Below are positions 23,804 through 35,700 of a stretch of 64,000 bases of DNA, in pieces. The stretch's first letter is position 1, and every line of letters starts with the position of its first letter. The translations under genes and the position numbers were made by a program. The stretch comes from Chlorokybus atmophyticus (lineage: Eukaryota > Streptophyta > Chlorokybophyceae > Chlorokybales > Chlorokybaceae): assembly GCA_009103225.1 (NCBI GenBank), contig RHPI01000249.1, positions 278,379 through 342,378 on the forward strand, given 5' to 3'. The notes beneath the pieces are model-generated. The model saw only the letters and a program-made list of their open reading frames with translations, ran no database searches and had not been told where the DNA came from.

Positions 23804-26111
23804 TCATATATGCCTGGTATTACGCCTTGGTGACCAATCGTAGCTTGTCGCAACGGGAAAACGTTGTCCAAAGTCCGTTGATGGAAACTGTATTACATTC
23901 TGCCAGAGTGAGAACCGTTTGCTGAAAGAGCGTGAGGTTACTTGGAGGTACCATAAGCATGACATCCGCGACACATCAACAGAAGGCGGTGGTCTGACCA
24001 CCAGTGTGATACTCATGTCACCATCAGAGTTGTCGAGTTCAAAGTTGAAGATGAAACCTGCGCCAGACAGCCAGATTGAAATCAGTGATCAGTGATTGGT
24101 GCATTGCCATGGTACATCTCCCATGCGCGCACCAAAGTATATACATTCAAACCTTGCAAGATGCGCGTGGGCAACATGTATACTGGCACACCGGTTGTGA
24201 TCCTGTCCATTCGGTAGCTGTACAAGCCATTACCAGAAAGGGTGCGCGAGTCAGGACGAGGGTGCGCAACAGCCTCGAGTTTCAAGCTTTTTGCACCATT
24301 CATGATTGATGTTTGAGCTGGGTCAGAGCGAGAGCCTACCGCCTCGTGCATCAGATACTCATGGCCGCGCATGAGACTTGAGAGCGCCACAATTTCTTTG
24401 AAGTAGCATGCTGACATGAGTGGGAAGCAAATGGTCCCAACCAACTCTGCAAAGGCGTCACGGGCTTCTTCAGACTCACGCGTGTCTAAAGAGGAGTGTG
24501 CACTGTGCACCCACAAACCCACAAGACAAAATGCCGACTCTTCATCGCCCGCAAGCGTCCTACTCTCCAGCAGCTTGCGAACGACCTGACTGCCCAAGTA
24601 AGCAACACAGCAGAACATCGTCACTTCAGTTTGGTTGTCTCACAATGTGGCATCCTGGTCTCGTATGCATGTAGCATGCAGATATGCAACAGCATGTCTG
24701 CTGCATTGCTGCAACATCAACACTTACTGGAAGCTTAAACTTCATGAGTCCGCGTCGGGAGGCAGGGATGTTGCCAATGCTCTTGTAGTACTTGGACAAC
24801 ATTTGCACAACACCTGCCTGCAAGAAGAAAAGAAACATTTCTCATGCCTTGCATGTAACCAAGTACTGTGTGTGGCAGTGCACGCGCACACAAGCACGAC
24901 ACATACCTGAAGCTTAAATACAGCAGCATGCGTAAGTAGATGTTCCGGCATGTCTAGCAATTGCAGGCAGTTGTCAAGTTGTTCAGCCGCAGCCTGCTCA
25001 TCGAGTAGTTCTTCGGGCCACAAGTACATCACGCACCGCTCCACGCATAATTCAACCGCGTACTTGTCGGCCGCTTGCAGCAGCCGGAAGAAATCTGCCT
25101 CCGTGCGTGCGGTGGACATGCACCCCTGAGTGTAGATGAAGTGCAGCAGCTGCTGGAAGGGAAGCAACTCTGCAAAAGCAATGGCAAGTCTGTGTGTTGT
25201 TGAACTGAACCTGACTGGCCTCAGGCTCATACAATGCGGCAACGTTCTGTACGTTCACAGCCAAAATGGCTTAGGCTTGCAGTTACACATGCACTGTAAT
25301 ATACAGTTACGCGCACAATAACTGACCTTCAGAACAAGCCAGGTCAATTTGCACAACACAAGTTCACACGTACAATGCAATGATGAACTTGAAGATTGCT
25401 ACAAAACACCACGTTGTACTGCCAGAAACAACGGGTAACATGCAGCACTGTTGATTACTTGTAGCGCTCACCATTGTGGCACAATGTCACATGAATGGGC
25501 TCTCTATTTGTAAGCGTTGCGGACTCCACCATGCCACTCTCAAACATCTTCCGGAAAACAACGGATCTCGCAGCCAGGATCGGCCTGCTGAGGTGAAGCT
25601 TGAGCTCAGGTGCAGGCGCTGCGCATCAAGGTTAGCCTATCCTGGCAGCCACATGTGCAGCCTAGTACTGCCACTACTACTGCTCAACGCAGCAGTTGCA
25701 AGCGTTGAGCAAGTGCAAAGCAGGGGGCAGCAGTACATGCAGTATACGCGTGCATGCCTGCACGTGTGTGCGTGCATGCGACCGCTTGTGCATGTGCATA
25801 CGTGCTTGTGTGTCTGGATGCATGCATGCCTGTGTGCGTGCGTGCGCGCCTGTGTGCCTGTGTGCGTGTACAACGCATGGCAGCTGACTCACTTCAAAAG
25901 TGTGACCCTATTGTGACCCCATACCTGAGGTGCTTGGGCCATAGGTGGGCGCAACACGTATGTGGACAACGCAGTCAGAGTATAAGGGATTGTCGAAGGC
26001 GAAGCCGAAATTGCCCTTGTCATTGTGTGGGCACTTGGATGCGTCCAACTCTGAGCAGCGACGTTGCTCTGGTAGCGCCTCCAAGGACAATATCTCCACA
26101 GGGCCGGACAT
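23804..26111 (-). CDS. BTB/POZ and BACK domain protein
   Basis: Six exons (26111-25925, 25618-25472, 25169-24907, 24817-24728, 24585-24153, 24057-23804) join in phase to 457 residues. The BTB fold is recognised from FAFDNPLYSDCVVHI, LHLSRPILAARSVVFRKMFESGM, HVTLCHN and the segment QQLLHFIYTQG; BACK-like helices follow (ADKYAVELCVERC, LLDMPEHLLTHAAVFKLQ). BTB/BACK proteins commonly act as substrate adaptors for Cullin-3 ubiquitin ligases. The region after residue 230 resembles no domain I can name, but is conserved in four other copies here. The gene ends at TGA in RRNTRHI; similarity to the 60.8-kb copy continues beyond, so the stop may be premature. It is the only copy of the family in the window without an obvious lesion. 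Confidence 0.83.
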
Positions 26112-27386
26112 TCTACCTGGATGACTGGGGTTAGACATACTCGTGCTTATGCAGTTGAACAAAGCATGTTACTACTATACTGCTTTGCAATTGGCTGCAT
26201 GGGACAACTGTTGAACGCTTGTTTGATAACGAGCGCACAGCCGCATGCCTTCGCTAACGCAGCGCTGAGTGAAGCCTCGGTTGGCGCCTGCCGGCTTACC
26301 TGCTAGCCTAGTATGGTATGGCGTGGAACAGTCCAACCTCCTCTTCACAGTCGGCAGCCCAACCAACGGCCTGCCCTGGCCTGGCCTGAACCCCCGAGCC
26401 CACAACGACAGCTGGCGCTGTCAGCTGCCGTCTTTCGGCTCCTGCACCAGTCTGTCGCCGGCGCACCGCCGACAGGCTGGAGCACATCGCCGCCGCCTCC
26501 ACCCCCACCATCTAGGTGACCTTGCCGCCCGCTCCCAGACGAGCCCAGTGGTCATAGGCGCGACTGTTGAGTCTCGCATGTGCGATGTCTGCATTGCATG
26601 GTGGCAGCCTATGCAGCTGGTGCATCTTTCTCACACGTTTTGGACAGAATTAAGGCCGCACATAAGTGGTCAGCGTCCAAGGTGATGTGTCAGCATAGGG
26701 TACAGCTGCTGTAACCTTGCTGTACTATAGCAATGAGGCAAAGACCAAGATGAGGGACAAGCAAGTAGACTTTGGTATGACAACGGTAGTACCACTAGCA
26801 ATAGTAATCATACAATTGGATCAGCATCCAATATTGCATTGTCGTTCACAAAGTATTCGACTGCCAACATGGCGTTTTTTTAGGATTGGCTAGTAATGGC
26901 ATCCAGGTTTTGTGCACGAGCAAGCCGTAAGATTGCGGACTGCTCACGCGTTCACAATCTCGCAACATGTGGTAAGCTATTGGTATACCCATGTGTGTTT
27001 GCAATGTATCATCTATTCAGTATTCGTATAATCAATAAGTTATTGATTATACGAAGATCACCAATGTGAGGATTGTTCTCAATGTGGGTTAAAACTCTCA
27101 AGGAAGATTTCTATAATCATGCTGACATATGTAAACATTTGCTGGTATGTCATAGGCCTGGGGGAAAGGCATCATCAGAGCCTTGCACAACATATGTGAG
27201 AGACTAAAAGGCAATGAAAGGTACAAGCTCTATGCATGAAGCCCTCCCTCAAAGCATTGTCTAAATGCACGGTGCCTTTTGCTTTACGGATGAGCCACTG
27301 TGTGTGGGGCTACAAGCTCAAGGGCTCTACATACCATTCGGTGCAAATGGTACTTCATGCCTTTTGTGCGTGCGCGCTTATGTGCC
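26112..27386. other. Upstream of the BTB gene, up to the chromovirus
   Basis: 26290-26420 is similar to 63380-63510, upstream of another BTB copy, so this flank was duplicated with the gene and may hold its promoter or an extra 5' exon (minus-strand frame with WAAD and EEE in both). A hairpin with 15-bp arms lies at 27023-27055. No other gene is seen. Confidence 0.5.
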
Positions 27387-27391
27387 ATGTG

Positions 27392-28385
27392 TGTCACGCG
27401 CAAAGGGCTGGCGAAAGTCACTCTAAGTTCCCTACTTATGTGGTAAGTAAGAGGGACCAAGTGAGGATTCCGCATGCCATGGTGTGTAGCACTTGGCATG
27501 TGTGCTTATGCGGTCAGTCCTTGTCTACTTAGTAGCTAGGGCTATGTAGCTGCACAAGGCACTGCATATCAGCACGCACAGAGCTGTTCGGTGCCATATG
27601 CTGTGCATGACTTGTAGAGTGCCAGTGCAGCGACACTGGGGCAGCGTACGTGCTGCAAGTGGCAAATCGCAGGTCAGTCATGCGGATTGCCAGTATGATA
27701 TGTTTGGACAAGCACAGGACAGATTTTGGCATTTTGCAAATACTTGTCATATGTTGAACAATCTCGATGAGAATCCCGAGGTCGATGTCCTGTGATGGGA
27801 CAGGTCCTTTGTGGACACAGTCAGCATGTGCTGGAAAGTTAGCACACAGTGACAAGGCCTTGGACCTTGGAAATGCTGTGTGCCAGGTCGGGAGAGCGGC
27901 AGGCGGAAGTGGTATAAAAGCTCAGTTGCTACCTTGAGTAGGGATCAGAGTGTATTCACCACTAAAGGGCCACTTGTGTGTGGGGTGCCTGGTTGTAGCT
28001 GTTGAAGGGGCTCTCCCCCTCATCCCTTACGGGGTGTGTGTGTGGCGTCTGTGGGTGGCACTTGTGTGTGTGGGAGCTGTTGGAGGGCTGGTCATCCTCT
28101 CCTACCAACTCTAGTGCTGTGTCTTCCCTCCACGAGGTGCTGCACCAGGGTGTGTTGTGCATAAGTCTTTTGTGCTTGTGCGCAAGTTGGTGNGGGGCGC
28201 GTCTATGGGTGGCACTTGTGTGGGTGGGAGCTGTTGGAGGGCTAGCGGTCATCCTCTCCTACCAACTCTAGTGCTGTGCCTTCCCTCCACGAGGTGCTGC
28301 ACCAGGGTGTGTTGTGCATAAGTCACTTGTGCTTGTGCGCAAGTTGGTGAGGCTCACTGGCAGGTAAGTAAGTGGTATCGTTACA
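27392..28385 (+). repeat. 5' LTR of chromovirus C
   Basis: Begins TGTCACGC and ends CGTTACA. It is longer than its partner mainly because a roughly 150-bp unit is duplicated in tandem (28045-28192 and 28198-28350), with an N at 28193 between the copies. TATAAAA lies at 27913-27919. Confidence 0.92.
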
Positions 28386-28401
28386 TTGGACTCGGAGCTT
28401 G
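28386..28401 (+). other. Primer-binding-like site of chromovirus C
   Basis: TTGGACTCGGAGCTTG directly follows the LTR. It shares TTGG and TCGGAGCTTG with the corresponding site of the TRIM element at 10 kb, which implies the same tRNA primer. The tRNA was not identified. Confidence 0.6.
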
Positions 28402-28789
28402 TTTCCAAGCCTTGCATGCTTGCCTATCAGCTTGTGCACTTGCTGGACGGCGCATGCGTTGCATCTTTGGCTTACATGCGCTGCACGGCGGTGTTCTCAT
28501 GCTGATTATGCATGTAGTTGGTCACTCCAGCTGCACACACACTTACATGCACAGTGTGGGCCATGCTGCACGCTGAGTTGTGCATTATTTGAGAGTGCTT
28601 AAGCACTATGTAGAGTGCAAGAACAGGAGCGCGCGTAACACAAGTGCATGTGTCATTGTGCCCAAGTATAGAGGACCGTGGTCGTCCCTTGTCAAGGGTA
28701 CGCAAGTGTTGCAGGAGATTGACAAGTCACCATCTGGCATATGGTGTTTGTTGCGAGCCATGTATGACCCGCCTGAGCGGAGCCTTGAT

Positions 28790-29095
28790 GTTCAGCTCCT
28801 TGGACTTGATTAGTGGGTATCATCAGATCCGCATCACACCGGAAGATGTGCCAAAGACCGCGTTTCGTACGCCGCTTGGCCATTTTCAGTACTACTGAAA
28901 GCACTTTATAGTATAAAGTGCTGCCCTTCGGGCTGACGAATGCGCCGGCCACCTTTCAAGCTATGATGAACCGTGTGTTTCACAAGCTGATCGGGAAGAC
29001 AGTACTTGTATACTTGGACGACATCATGGTCTTTAGTAAAGACCCTGAGTCGCATGTTGCACATGTATGCGAAGTGTTGGAAACGCTGCGTGCGA
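28790..29095 (+). pseudogene. RT fragment of chromovirus C
   Basis: Encodes [26 protein letters not shown] and [11 protein letters not shown], the RT palm of a Ty3/gypsy element. A 22-bp fold-back insertion (28890-28911) breaks the frame between GHFQ and VLPFG. The frame jumps at about 29095 into protease sequence of element D. Confidence 0.9.
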
Positions 29096-32000
29096 ACCAT
29101 AACTTTGTTGAACATGCTTGCGTGAAACGTAGTAACATACCTTTTACACCAGTCACGTCGTATGTACGTGCTGCTGGTTCCACCCTCAATGCATTGGGGA
29201 GGTGAAGGGGCGTTCTGTTATCAACAGCCACAAGACTCGACCAACTTTCATCATGGTGGATATAGGTATCCCCGGGGTGGTTGTTGTTTTGGGTGAACAA
29301 TGGCACACCAAAGCAGGTTTGCAATTGAACTCTCGAGCAAATACGTGCACCCTTCGTAAGGGTAAACGTAAGGTGACGTTAACCGCACCTGTACTCGCAC
29401 GTGTTGCTCGCGAATGTTCCGCTCCTCTCTGCTATACAACTGAAACGTTGCATGCGTAAACGTGAGAAAGTATATTTAATGCACTTACAACAGGTGGAGA
29501 CACCTGTTGAACAGACCGTAACTGACCCTATGGTACAATCACTTACGGAACAATACGCAGATGTATTTCAGGATGAACTCCCGGAGTTGCCTCCTAATAG
29601 AACATACATTATACCATTCCGTTGGAAGAGGGGGCAACGCCACCTTGGCGGCCTATTTATAGGCTAAGTCCCTTGGAACACGCGGAAATGGAAAAACAGC
29701 TTAAAGAGTTATTGGACAAAGGTTTGATATCAAAGAGCGTATCTTCTTTTAGTGCACCAATTTTGTTTGTGCCTCCTTTTGTTTGTGCCCAAAAAGAATG
29801 GCAAGCTACGCATGTGTATTGATTACCGTGCGTTAAACAAGGTAACTCTGAAAAACAAATACCTTTTGCCTCGGATTGACGATTCTTTGATAAGCTATCA
29901 GGTGCAACAGTGTTCAGCACACTGGATTTGAGCAGTGATTATCATCAAGTCAAAAGTCACCCGTCAGATATACCAAAAACTGCATTTCGCACCCCCATAG
30001 GACACTTTTAGTATAAGGAGTTATTATTTGGGTTAACATATGCACCAGCTACATTTCAGGCAGCAATGAACGCGGCATTTGCTGATGAATTGCACAAGTT
30101 TGTATTGGTATATCTTGATGACATTATTGTGTTCAGCAAAACCTGGGAGGAACACCACAAGCATGTGAAATTGATTCTAGCTAAGTTACGCGAACACAAG
30201 TTCTATGCCAACCTGTCCAAATGCAACTTTGCAAGAGATAAGCTACCCTTTTTAGGGCATGTGATTGGCAAAGAAGGATTGAAATCAGATCCCTAAAAGG
30301 TGTGTGCGGTGAAGGATTGGCCACCACCCAATGATGTACATCAGTTACGTGCTTTCTTGGGGCTAGCTAATTATTTCCGCAAGTTCATGCGAGCATATTC
30401 TAGCATGGCAAACAAACATCTTTACTGAGTAAGGATGTTTAATTTGTGTGGACGGAGGCACACGTGGTTGCTTTTACACGCATTAAAGATGCATTAACAT
30501 AAGCCTTTGTGTTAGCCTTCCTCGACCACACCAAGCCTTTTGTGGTGATCAGTGATGCTTCCACCATTGGGTGTGGGGCAGTCCTTCCACAGGATAACAG
30601 CCCATGTGCATATGAAAGCAGAAAGTTCATTCATGCTGAACGTAATTACACAACCAGTGAGCAGGAATTCCTCGGGGTGGAGCACGCGCTGCGCACATGG
30701 CGTTGCTACTTAGAAGGTGTGAAGTTTTCAATGATTATTGATCACAACCCGCTCACATTCTTTCATACGCAACACAACCTGTCGAGGCGGCAAGCTAGGT
30801 GGAATGAATTCATTTCTCGTTTCACTTTCACTTGGCAATACCGTCCGAGTTGCACCAATATGGCGGATCCACCAAGTCGTAGCCCTGCCCTTTTGGCACT
30901 TACGCGCTCTCGAAGTACGCGTAATGTGCAACAGCCTAAAGATCCTTTCCTAAAGAAAGTGTCCACAGGTTATAACTCAGATGATTGGTTTAGCAGTTAA
31001 ACCCACTCGTAACAGCTTACTGCTATTAGCAATCTGTGGTATAAAGGGGAGCATTTGGCAATTGCCAACTCGGGCGACTTGCGTAAGCAATGCTTACAAT
31101 CCATGCATGATCCGCCGTATGCTGGGCATTTGGGGAAACACAAAACACTCAAAGCTGCGCAACAGCTATACTGGTGGCCGTCAATGTCACCTGATGTGGA
31201 TCAATATGTTCGCACATCTGACGTGTGTCAACGTAATAAGCCACTACGACAAAAACAAGCGGGATTTCTTAAAACATTAGCAATCTCAAACAAAAGTGGG
31301 ATAGTGTCAGTATGGATTTGATTACTGACCTACCTTAAACAGCAGCCAAATACACTGCTATTGCGGTTTTTGTCGACCGTTTGACAAAAATGGTGCATTT
31401 TGCCTCGTGTTGCACAACTGTGAGTGCACGGGACTTAGCACATTTATTTGTGTCCACGGTCTTTCGAGTTCACGGTGTACCGCGGGAGCTTATCACAGAT
31501 CGTAATCCTCGGTTTGTCTCCAAGTTTTGGAGAGAAGTCTGTAATTTATTGAGGGTAAAACAAAGCATGTCGACTACTTTCCACCCGCAAACGGACGGAC
31601 AAACTGAGCAAGCAAATCAAATACAGGAAGAAATGCTTCGCCACTATGTGGCTCCTAACCATGCTGATTGGGACAGGTACTTGCCAATGGCAGAGTTCGC
31701 TGTGAACAATGCGTGGCAGAAAAGTGTAAAGGAAACCCCATTTTTCTTGAATTATGGGATTCGCCGAACACACCAGCGTCATTGCGTGTACCTCGCAATG
31801 CCCTAACTGTACTAGCGGCAAAGAAATTTGCCACTGATATGCAAGAAAATTTGGCTTAAGCCAAGCTATGTCTGTAAGAAGCACAGGACAGGCAAAAAGC
31901 TTATGCTGATACACATTGAAGAATGGCCACTTTCGATGTCGGCAATAAAGTTTTGCCTAACGCAAAGAACATGACCCTCAAAGGTACGTGTGCTTGCAAG

Positions 32001-32352
32001 CTGCTGCCCCGATGGTTAGGTCCTTTCTCTGTCACTGATGGAGTTGGTACGCACGCTTATCGACTGCCCCCAAGTGTGCGTATACACAACGTGTTCCACG
32101 TGAACTTGTTGAAACCATACCGCTCATACGGTAGAACACAGCCTCCACCACCACCGGTTGAGGTGGACAGCGAGCTCGAATACGAGGTGGAAACCATTTT
32201 GGCCCATAAGCTGAATACTCAGGGACGCGCAACCCGCTATTTAGTGAAATGGAAAGGGTATGGCCCGGAACATAACAGTTGGGAGCCCGACAGGCATCTT
32301 GCGCACTGCCGCGAGTTGCTTCGAGCTGACTGGGACACACGTCCCGACCCGT
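29096..32352 (+). pseudogene. Chromovirus D protease-pol-chromodomain remnant
   Basis: Visible in order: protease remnant ([11 protein letters not shown]), the linker with QYADVFQDELPELPP, RT ([36 protein letters not shown] at 30111-30122), RNase H (SDASTIGCGAVL, IDHNPLTFF), integrase (MVHFASC, LITDRNPRF, HPQTDGQTEQANQ) and chromodomain (YEVETILAHK, YLVKWKGYGPEHNSWEP). At least five indels break the frame, one caused by a tandem repeat of TTTTGTTTGTGCC at about 29767-29790. In-frame stops include 30009, 30294, 30500, 31336, 31857, 31875 and 31917. Several fall at expected glutamines. Confidence 0.92.
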
Positions 32353-32498
32353 GAAACTGTGGGCTTGGTTGATGACAGACTGGCAATGCAGTTTCATTAC
32401 CACCTTGTCATTTCCTGCTATCTTACTAGTTACAATTACTTGAAATCAAGCCTGATCAACTTGAGTTCAACGAGGACGTTGAAAACCCAAGTGGGGAA

Positions 32499-33025
32499 TG
32501 TAACGGGAGCAATAATATTAGGGGTATTATTGCTACCAAAATAACACATTTTGTATGAATAAGTATCTAAATATGCTTATTTAAACCTCTTTTCTACGGT
32601 TCCTCGCTTATTAAAGGCTATGATGCTTTATCATAGCTTAAATAATTCCCAATGAGTGTAGAGCCGCTTACTCAAGCCTATTTAGTGTCAGATTTGATAA
32701 AATGTGATCACTATCTCGTTAGGTACCTTACGATAGGTATCTTTCGATAGGCACCTTATTGATAGGTACTTTATCTGAGCTGTGATTGGCTCACGCAAGA
32801 TTTCCTAACTACCTATCGGTAGGGTCGATATTCAGTTGTGAGTTAATTATCGAGAGGTGTATATTTGTTATACTCTTAATATAAAACGTCACATCAAACC
32901 GATGTGACCTCGCTTTTAGTTCTCTGCTCAGTGGCGGCCACGCCGCTGAAAGGCTTGTCATACGCGGTGTGGGTGTTGGGGTAGAGGATTGAAGGGGCAT
33001 CACCGGCGACAGTGGTGCTGTTACA
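32499..33025 (+). repeat. 3' LTR of chromovirus D
   Basis: Begins TGTAACGGG after the purine tract AAGTGGGGAA and ends GCTGTTACA, 527 bp. Part of it (32681-32857) recurs exactly at 20673-20849. It contains several near-identical ACGATAGGTA/CGATAGGCA-type motifs (32715-32825). Confidence 0.82.
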
Positions 33026-33208
33026 TCGAGGCCGTGTTTGGCAAGCGGTTTTAAAATTACAATAAAAGATTTTGGACCGAATATCTTGTCAAGTGGCTTG
33101 GTTATGGCGAGGAGCGTAACACCTGGGAGCCAATATCTAACTTGACAAACTGTGATGTCAAGTTGGGCAAGTTTGAGAGTGAACTCAAATCCACAGGTGC
33201 CACTTGAG
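33026..33208 (+). pseudogene. Chromodomain tail of chromovirus C
   Basis: The frame YLVKWLGYGEERNTWEP marks a chromodomain C-terminal half, different in sequence from that of element D. It ends at TGA (33206-33208). Its N-terminal part is missing at the joint with the LTR of D. Confidence 0.8.
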
Positions 33209-33443
33209 AGCATGTGCTCGGTTGCAACACATTCATGTGCAACTTTCTCTTCTTATGTGACATGCCAATAAGCGCGCACTGGTACCTAATACCAGAGTTG
33301 GTTGTCACTCCCGCGACTTGCATTTTGTTTTAAGCGTGGTGTGCGGTAATTCAGTAGGGCTGGCCACCCTAGCTGGCAATTATTGTGCGGGACACAAGCC
33401 CCATTCTTTGCAACATGGAAGTTGCAATGCAAGTGGGGAGGAA

Positions 33444-34269
33444 TGTCACGCCCAAAGGGCTGGCGAAAGTCACTCTAAGTTCCCTACTTATGTGGTAAGT
33501 AAGAGGGACCAAGTGAGGATTCCGCATGCCATGGTGTGTAGCACTTGGCATGTGTGCTTATGCGGTCAGTCCTTGTCTACTTAGTAGCTAGGGCTATGTA
33601 GCTGCACAAGGCACTGTATATTAGGGCTGTTCGGTGTCATATGCTCTGCATGACTTGTGGAGTGCCAGTGCAGTGACACTGGGGCAGCGTATGTGCTGCA
33701 AGTGGCAAATCACAGGTCAATCATGCGATTTGCCAGTATGATATGTTTGAACAAGCACAGGCCGGATTTTGGCATTTTGCAAATACTTGTCATATGTTTG
33801 ACAATCTCGAGGTATGATAATCCCGTGGTTGATGTCCTGTGATGGGACAGGTCCTATGTGAACACAGTCAGCATTTGCTGGAAGGTCAGCACACAGTGAC
33901 AAGGCCTTGGACCTTGGAAATGCTGTGTGCCAGGTCGGGAGAGCGGCAACTGGTATAAAAGCTCAGTTGCTACCTTGAGTAGGGATCAGAGTGTGTTCAC
34001 CATTGAAGGGCCACTTGTGTGTGGGGTGCCTGGTTGTAGCTGTTGAAGGGGCTCTCCCCCTCATCTCTTATGGGGTGTGTGTGTGGCGTCTGTGGGTGGC
34101 ACTTGTGTGTGTGGGAGCTGTTGGAGGGCTGGTCATCCTCTCCTACCAACTCTAGTGCTGTGTCTTCCCTCCACGAGGTGCTGCACCAGGGTGTGTTGTG
34201 CATAAGTCTTTTGTGCTTGTGCGCAAGTTGGTGAGGCTCACTAGCAAGTAAGTGAGTGGTATTGTTACA
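33444..34269 (+). repeat. 3' LTR of chromovirus C
   Basis: Begins TGTCACGC after AAGTGGGGAGGAA and ends ATTGTTACA, 826 bp. It is nearly identical to the 5' LTR outside the tandem duplication. TATAAAA lies at 33954-33960. Confidence 0.92.
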
Positions 34270-34274
34270 ATGTG

Positions 34275-34889
34275 GGCATGTGCGCATGTGAGGCTACTCA
34301 CACTTGTACCCTTAAATAAAGGGTAAAAGATTTTTCATCTGATTCCTTGTATATAGGTGATCCCAACTTAAAAAGCTTTTCCACTTATCATGTGTTGTAA
34401 GTCGATGTGCTTGTACATAAGTGTGGAAGCCAAGATAGAAACGTTCTAACCGTGGTTTACGCATATGTACTCCTAAGTCATGCAATAATGCTATGTAGCA
34501 TTATTGCATGAGTCACTTACAACCAATGGCATGACAGTACAGCCACAACATGTACACTTACAATAAACTTGTACTATGAGTCACTTATAGTACAAGTTTC
34601 ATATAAAGTGCAAGCACAAGGGTAAGCAAGCCAATCAACCGAAATTAACAAATACCATAGATTAAATGATGCATTACGATTGTATCATACTGCTTAGGCA
34701 ATAATAAAGCACTTGCTGCTCAGGCATGCTTGACAACGCATGTGAAGCATGCATTATCATGCGACCATCTGGCAATGCCTTGACAAATCTGGCTGCATGC
34801 ACAAGGGCACAATAGGTTTCCCTCGCGATCAGGTGTTGTGCTCTCTTGCCGAGTCCTGCGTAGCTGACCTTTAAGATACATGTCAGTAC
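34275..34889. other. Intergenic with two hairpins
   Basis: Holds two fold-back repeats: 34478-34511 (16-bp arms, 2-bp spacer) and 34565-34599 (13-bp arms). ATGAGTCACTTA follows the first and spans the loop of the second. No gene is recognised. Confidence 0.6.
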
Positions 34890-35663
34890 CCTACTTTTGG
34901 CTGCAAACTCCCATCTCTTTCGAAAGATTTACGAGAGCGGCATGGTGGAGACTGCTGAGCGCACAACACGGACAGCACCACTACATGTCACTATGTGCAA
35001 TGATGGTGAGCATACACGAACAGTTTTTGTCAAAGCATTAGGCCTGCGGCCTGCTGTGGGCCAAACGTTGCTCTCCATATTGGCCTTGGAAAGTTGCATA
35101 TCGATGCCACACTGCTGCATGCGCGTCACCGCATTGATGTGGTCTGCATACCTGGCTTGTTGCATAGAGTCCAACAACCACGTGTGATTCTTGTTATCAG
35201 AGATAGTGGCATTCCAGCAGCTGCTGCATTACATGTATACGCAAGGATGCGTGTCAACGGCCCACAAGGACGCAGCTCTTTCAACTGCTTGCTGATAAGT
35301 ACGCAGTGGAATCTTGCGTGGAGCATTGTGCTCTGCAGCTGCAACCCAAGCCAATCAGCACGCACAGTGCAGATGAACAATTACCTGCCTGTCTGCAACT
35401 GCTGGACCTTCCAGAACACTTGTTGTCTCATGCCGCAGTTGCCAAGCTGCAGGTAATTGCAACACAGCCAGTCATATCTGTCACAAATGTGAGTGCATTC
35501 GGGCATCGCTTATATGAACAACTTGTAACTCTCACTGTATGTTGATCTGCAGACTACGGCTATGACCTTGTCGGTGAAGTACTACAAGTCCATCAGCAAA
35601 CTTCCCGTTTCTCGATGCGGCCTTGCAATATCTTATCTCCCAGTGAGTTGCGATGTCAATATG

Positions 35664-35700
<37 letters not shown>

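Larger units (their letters stand above)
29096..33025 (+). mobile_element. Chromovirus D, 5'-truncated, inside element C
   Basis: Begins in the protease just after its active-site region, runs through RT, RNase H, integrase and chromodomain, and ends with a complete 3' LTR (32499-33025) that abuts the chromodomain tail of element C. The missing 5' part means the left junction is a deletion or recombination joint, not an integration end. Confidence 0.85.
27392..34269 (+). mobile_element. Chromovirus C, complete insertion with a second chromovirus inside
   Basis: Related LTRs at 27392-28385 and 33444-34269 are flanked by the 5-bp duplication ATGTG (27387-27391 and 34270-34274), so the outer unit is one integration event. 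A primer-binding-like site (TTGGACTCGGAGCTTG) directly follows the 5' LTR and a purine tract (AAGTGGGGAGGAA) precedes the 3' LTR. Of its own interior only an RT fragment (28790-29095) and the chromodomain tail (33026-33208) remain. The middle is element D. Gag and protease of C are gone. Confidence 0.92.

Noticed and set aside
25637-25892. His/Thr/Ala-rich open frames
   Set aside because: They are translations of TG/CA/GCAT intron repeats in all frames, as at 6917-7188, 46682-46992 and 62746-62973.
1101-31919. Vari­ant genetic code with TAA/TAG as glutamine
   Set aside because: Several stops sit at Gln positions in retroelements, but five conserved genes rebuilt here use only CAA/CAG, two of them end in TAG, and the elements also carry frameshifts.
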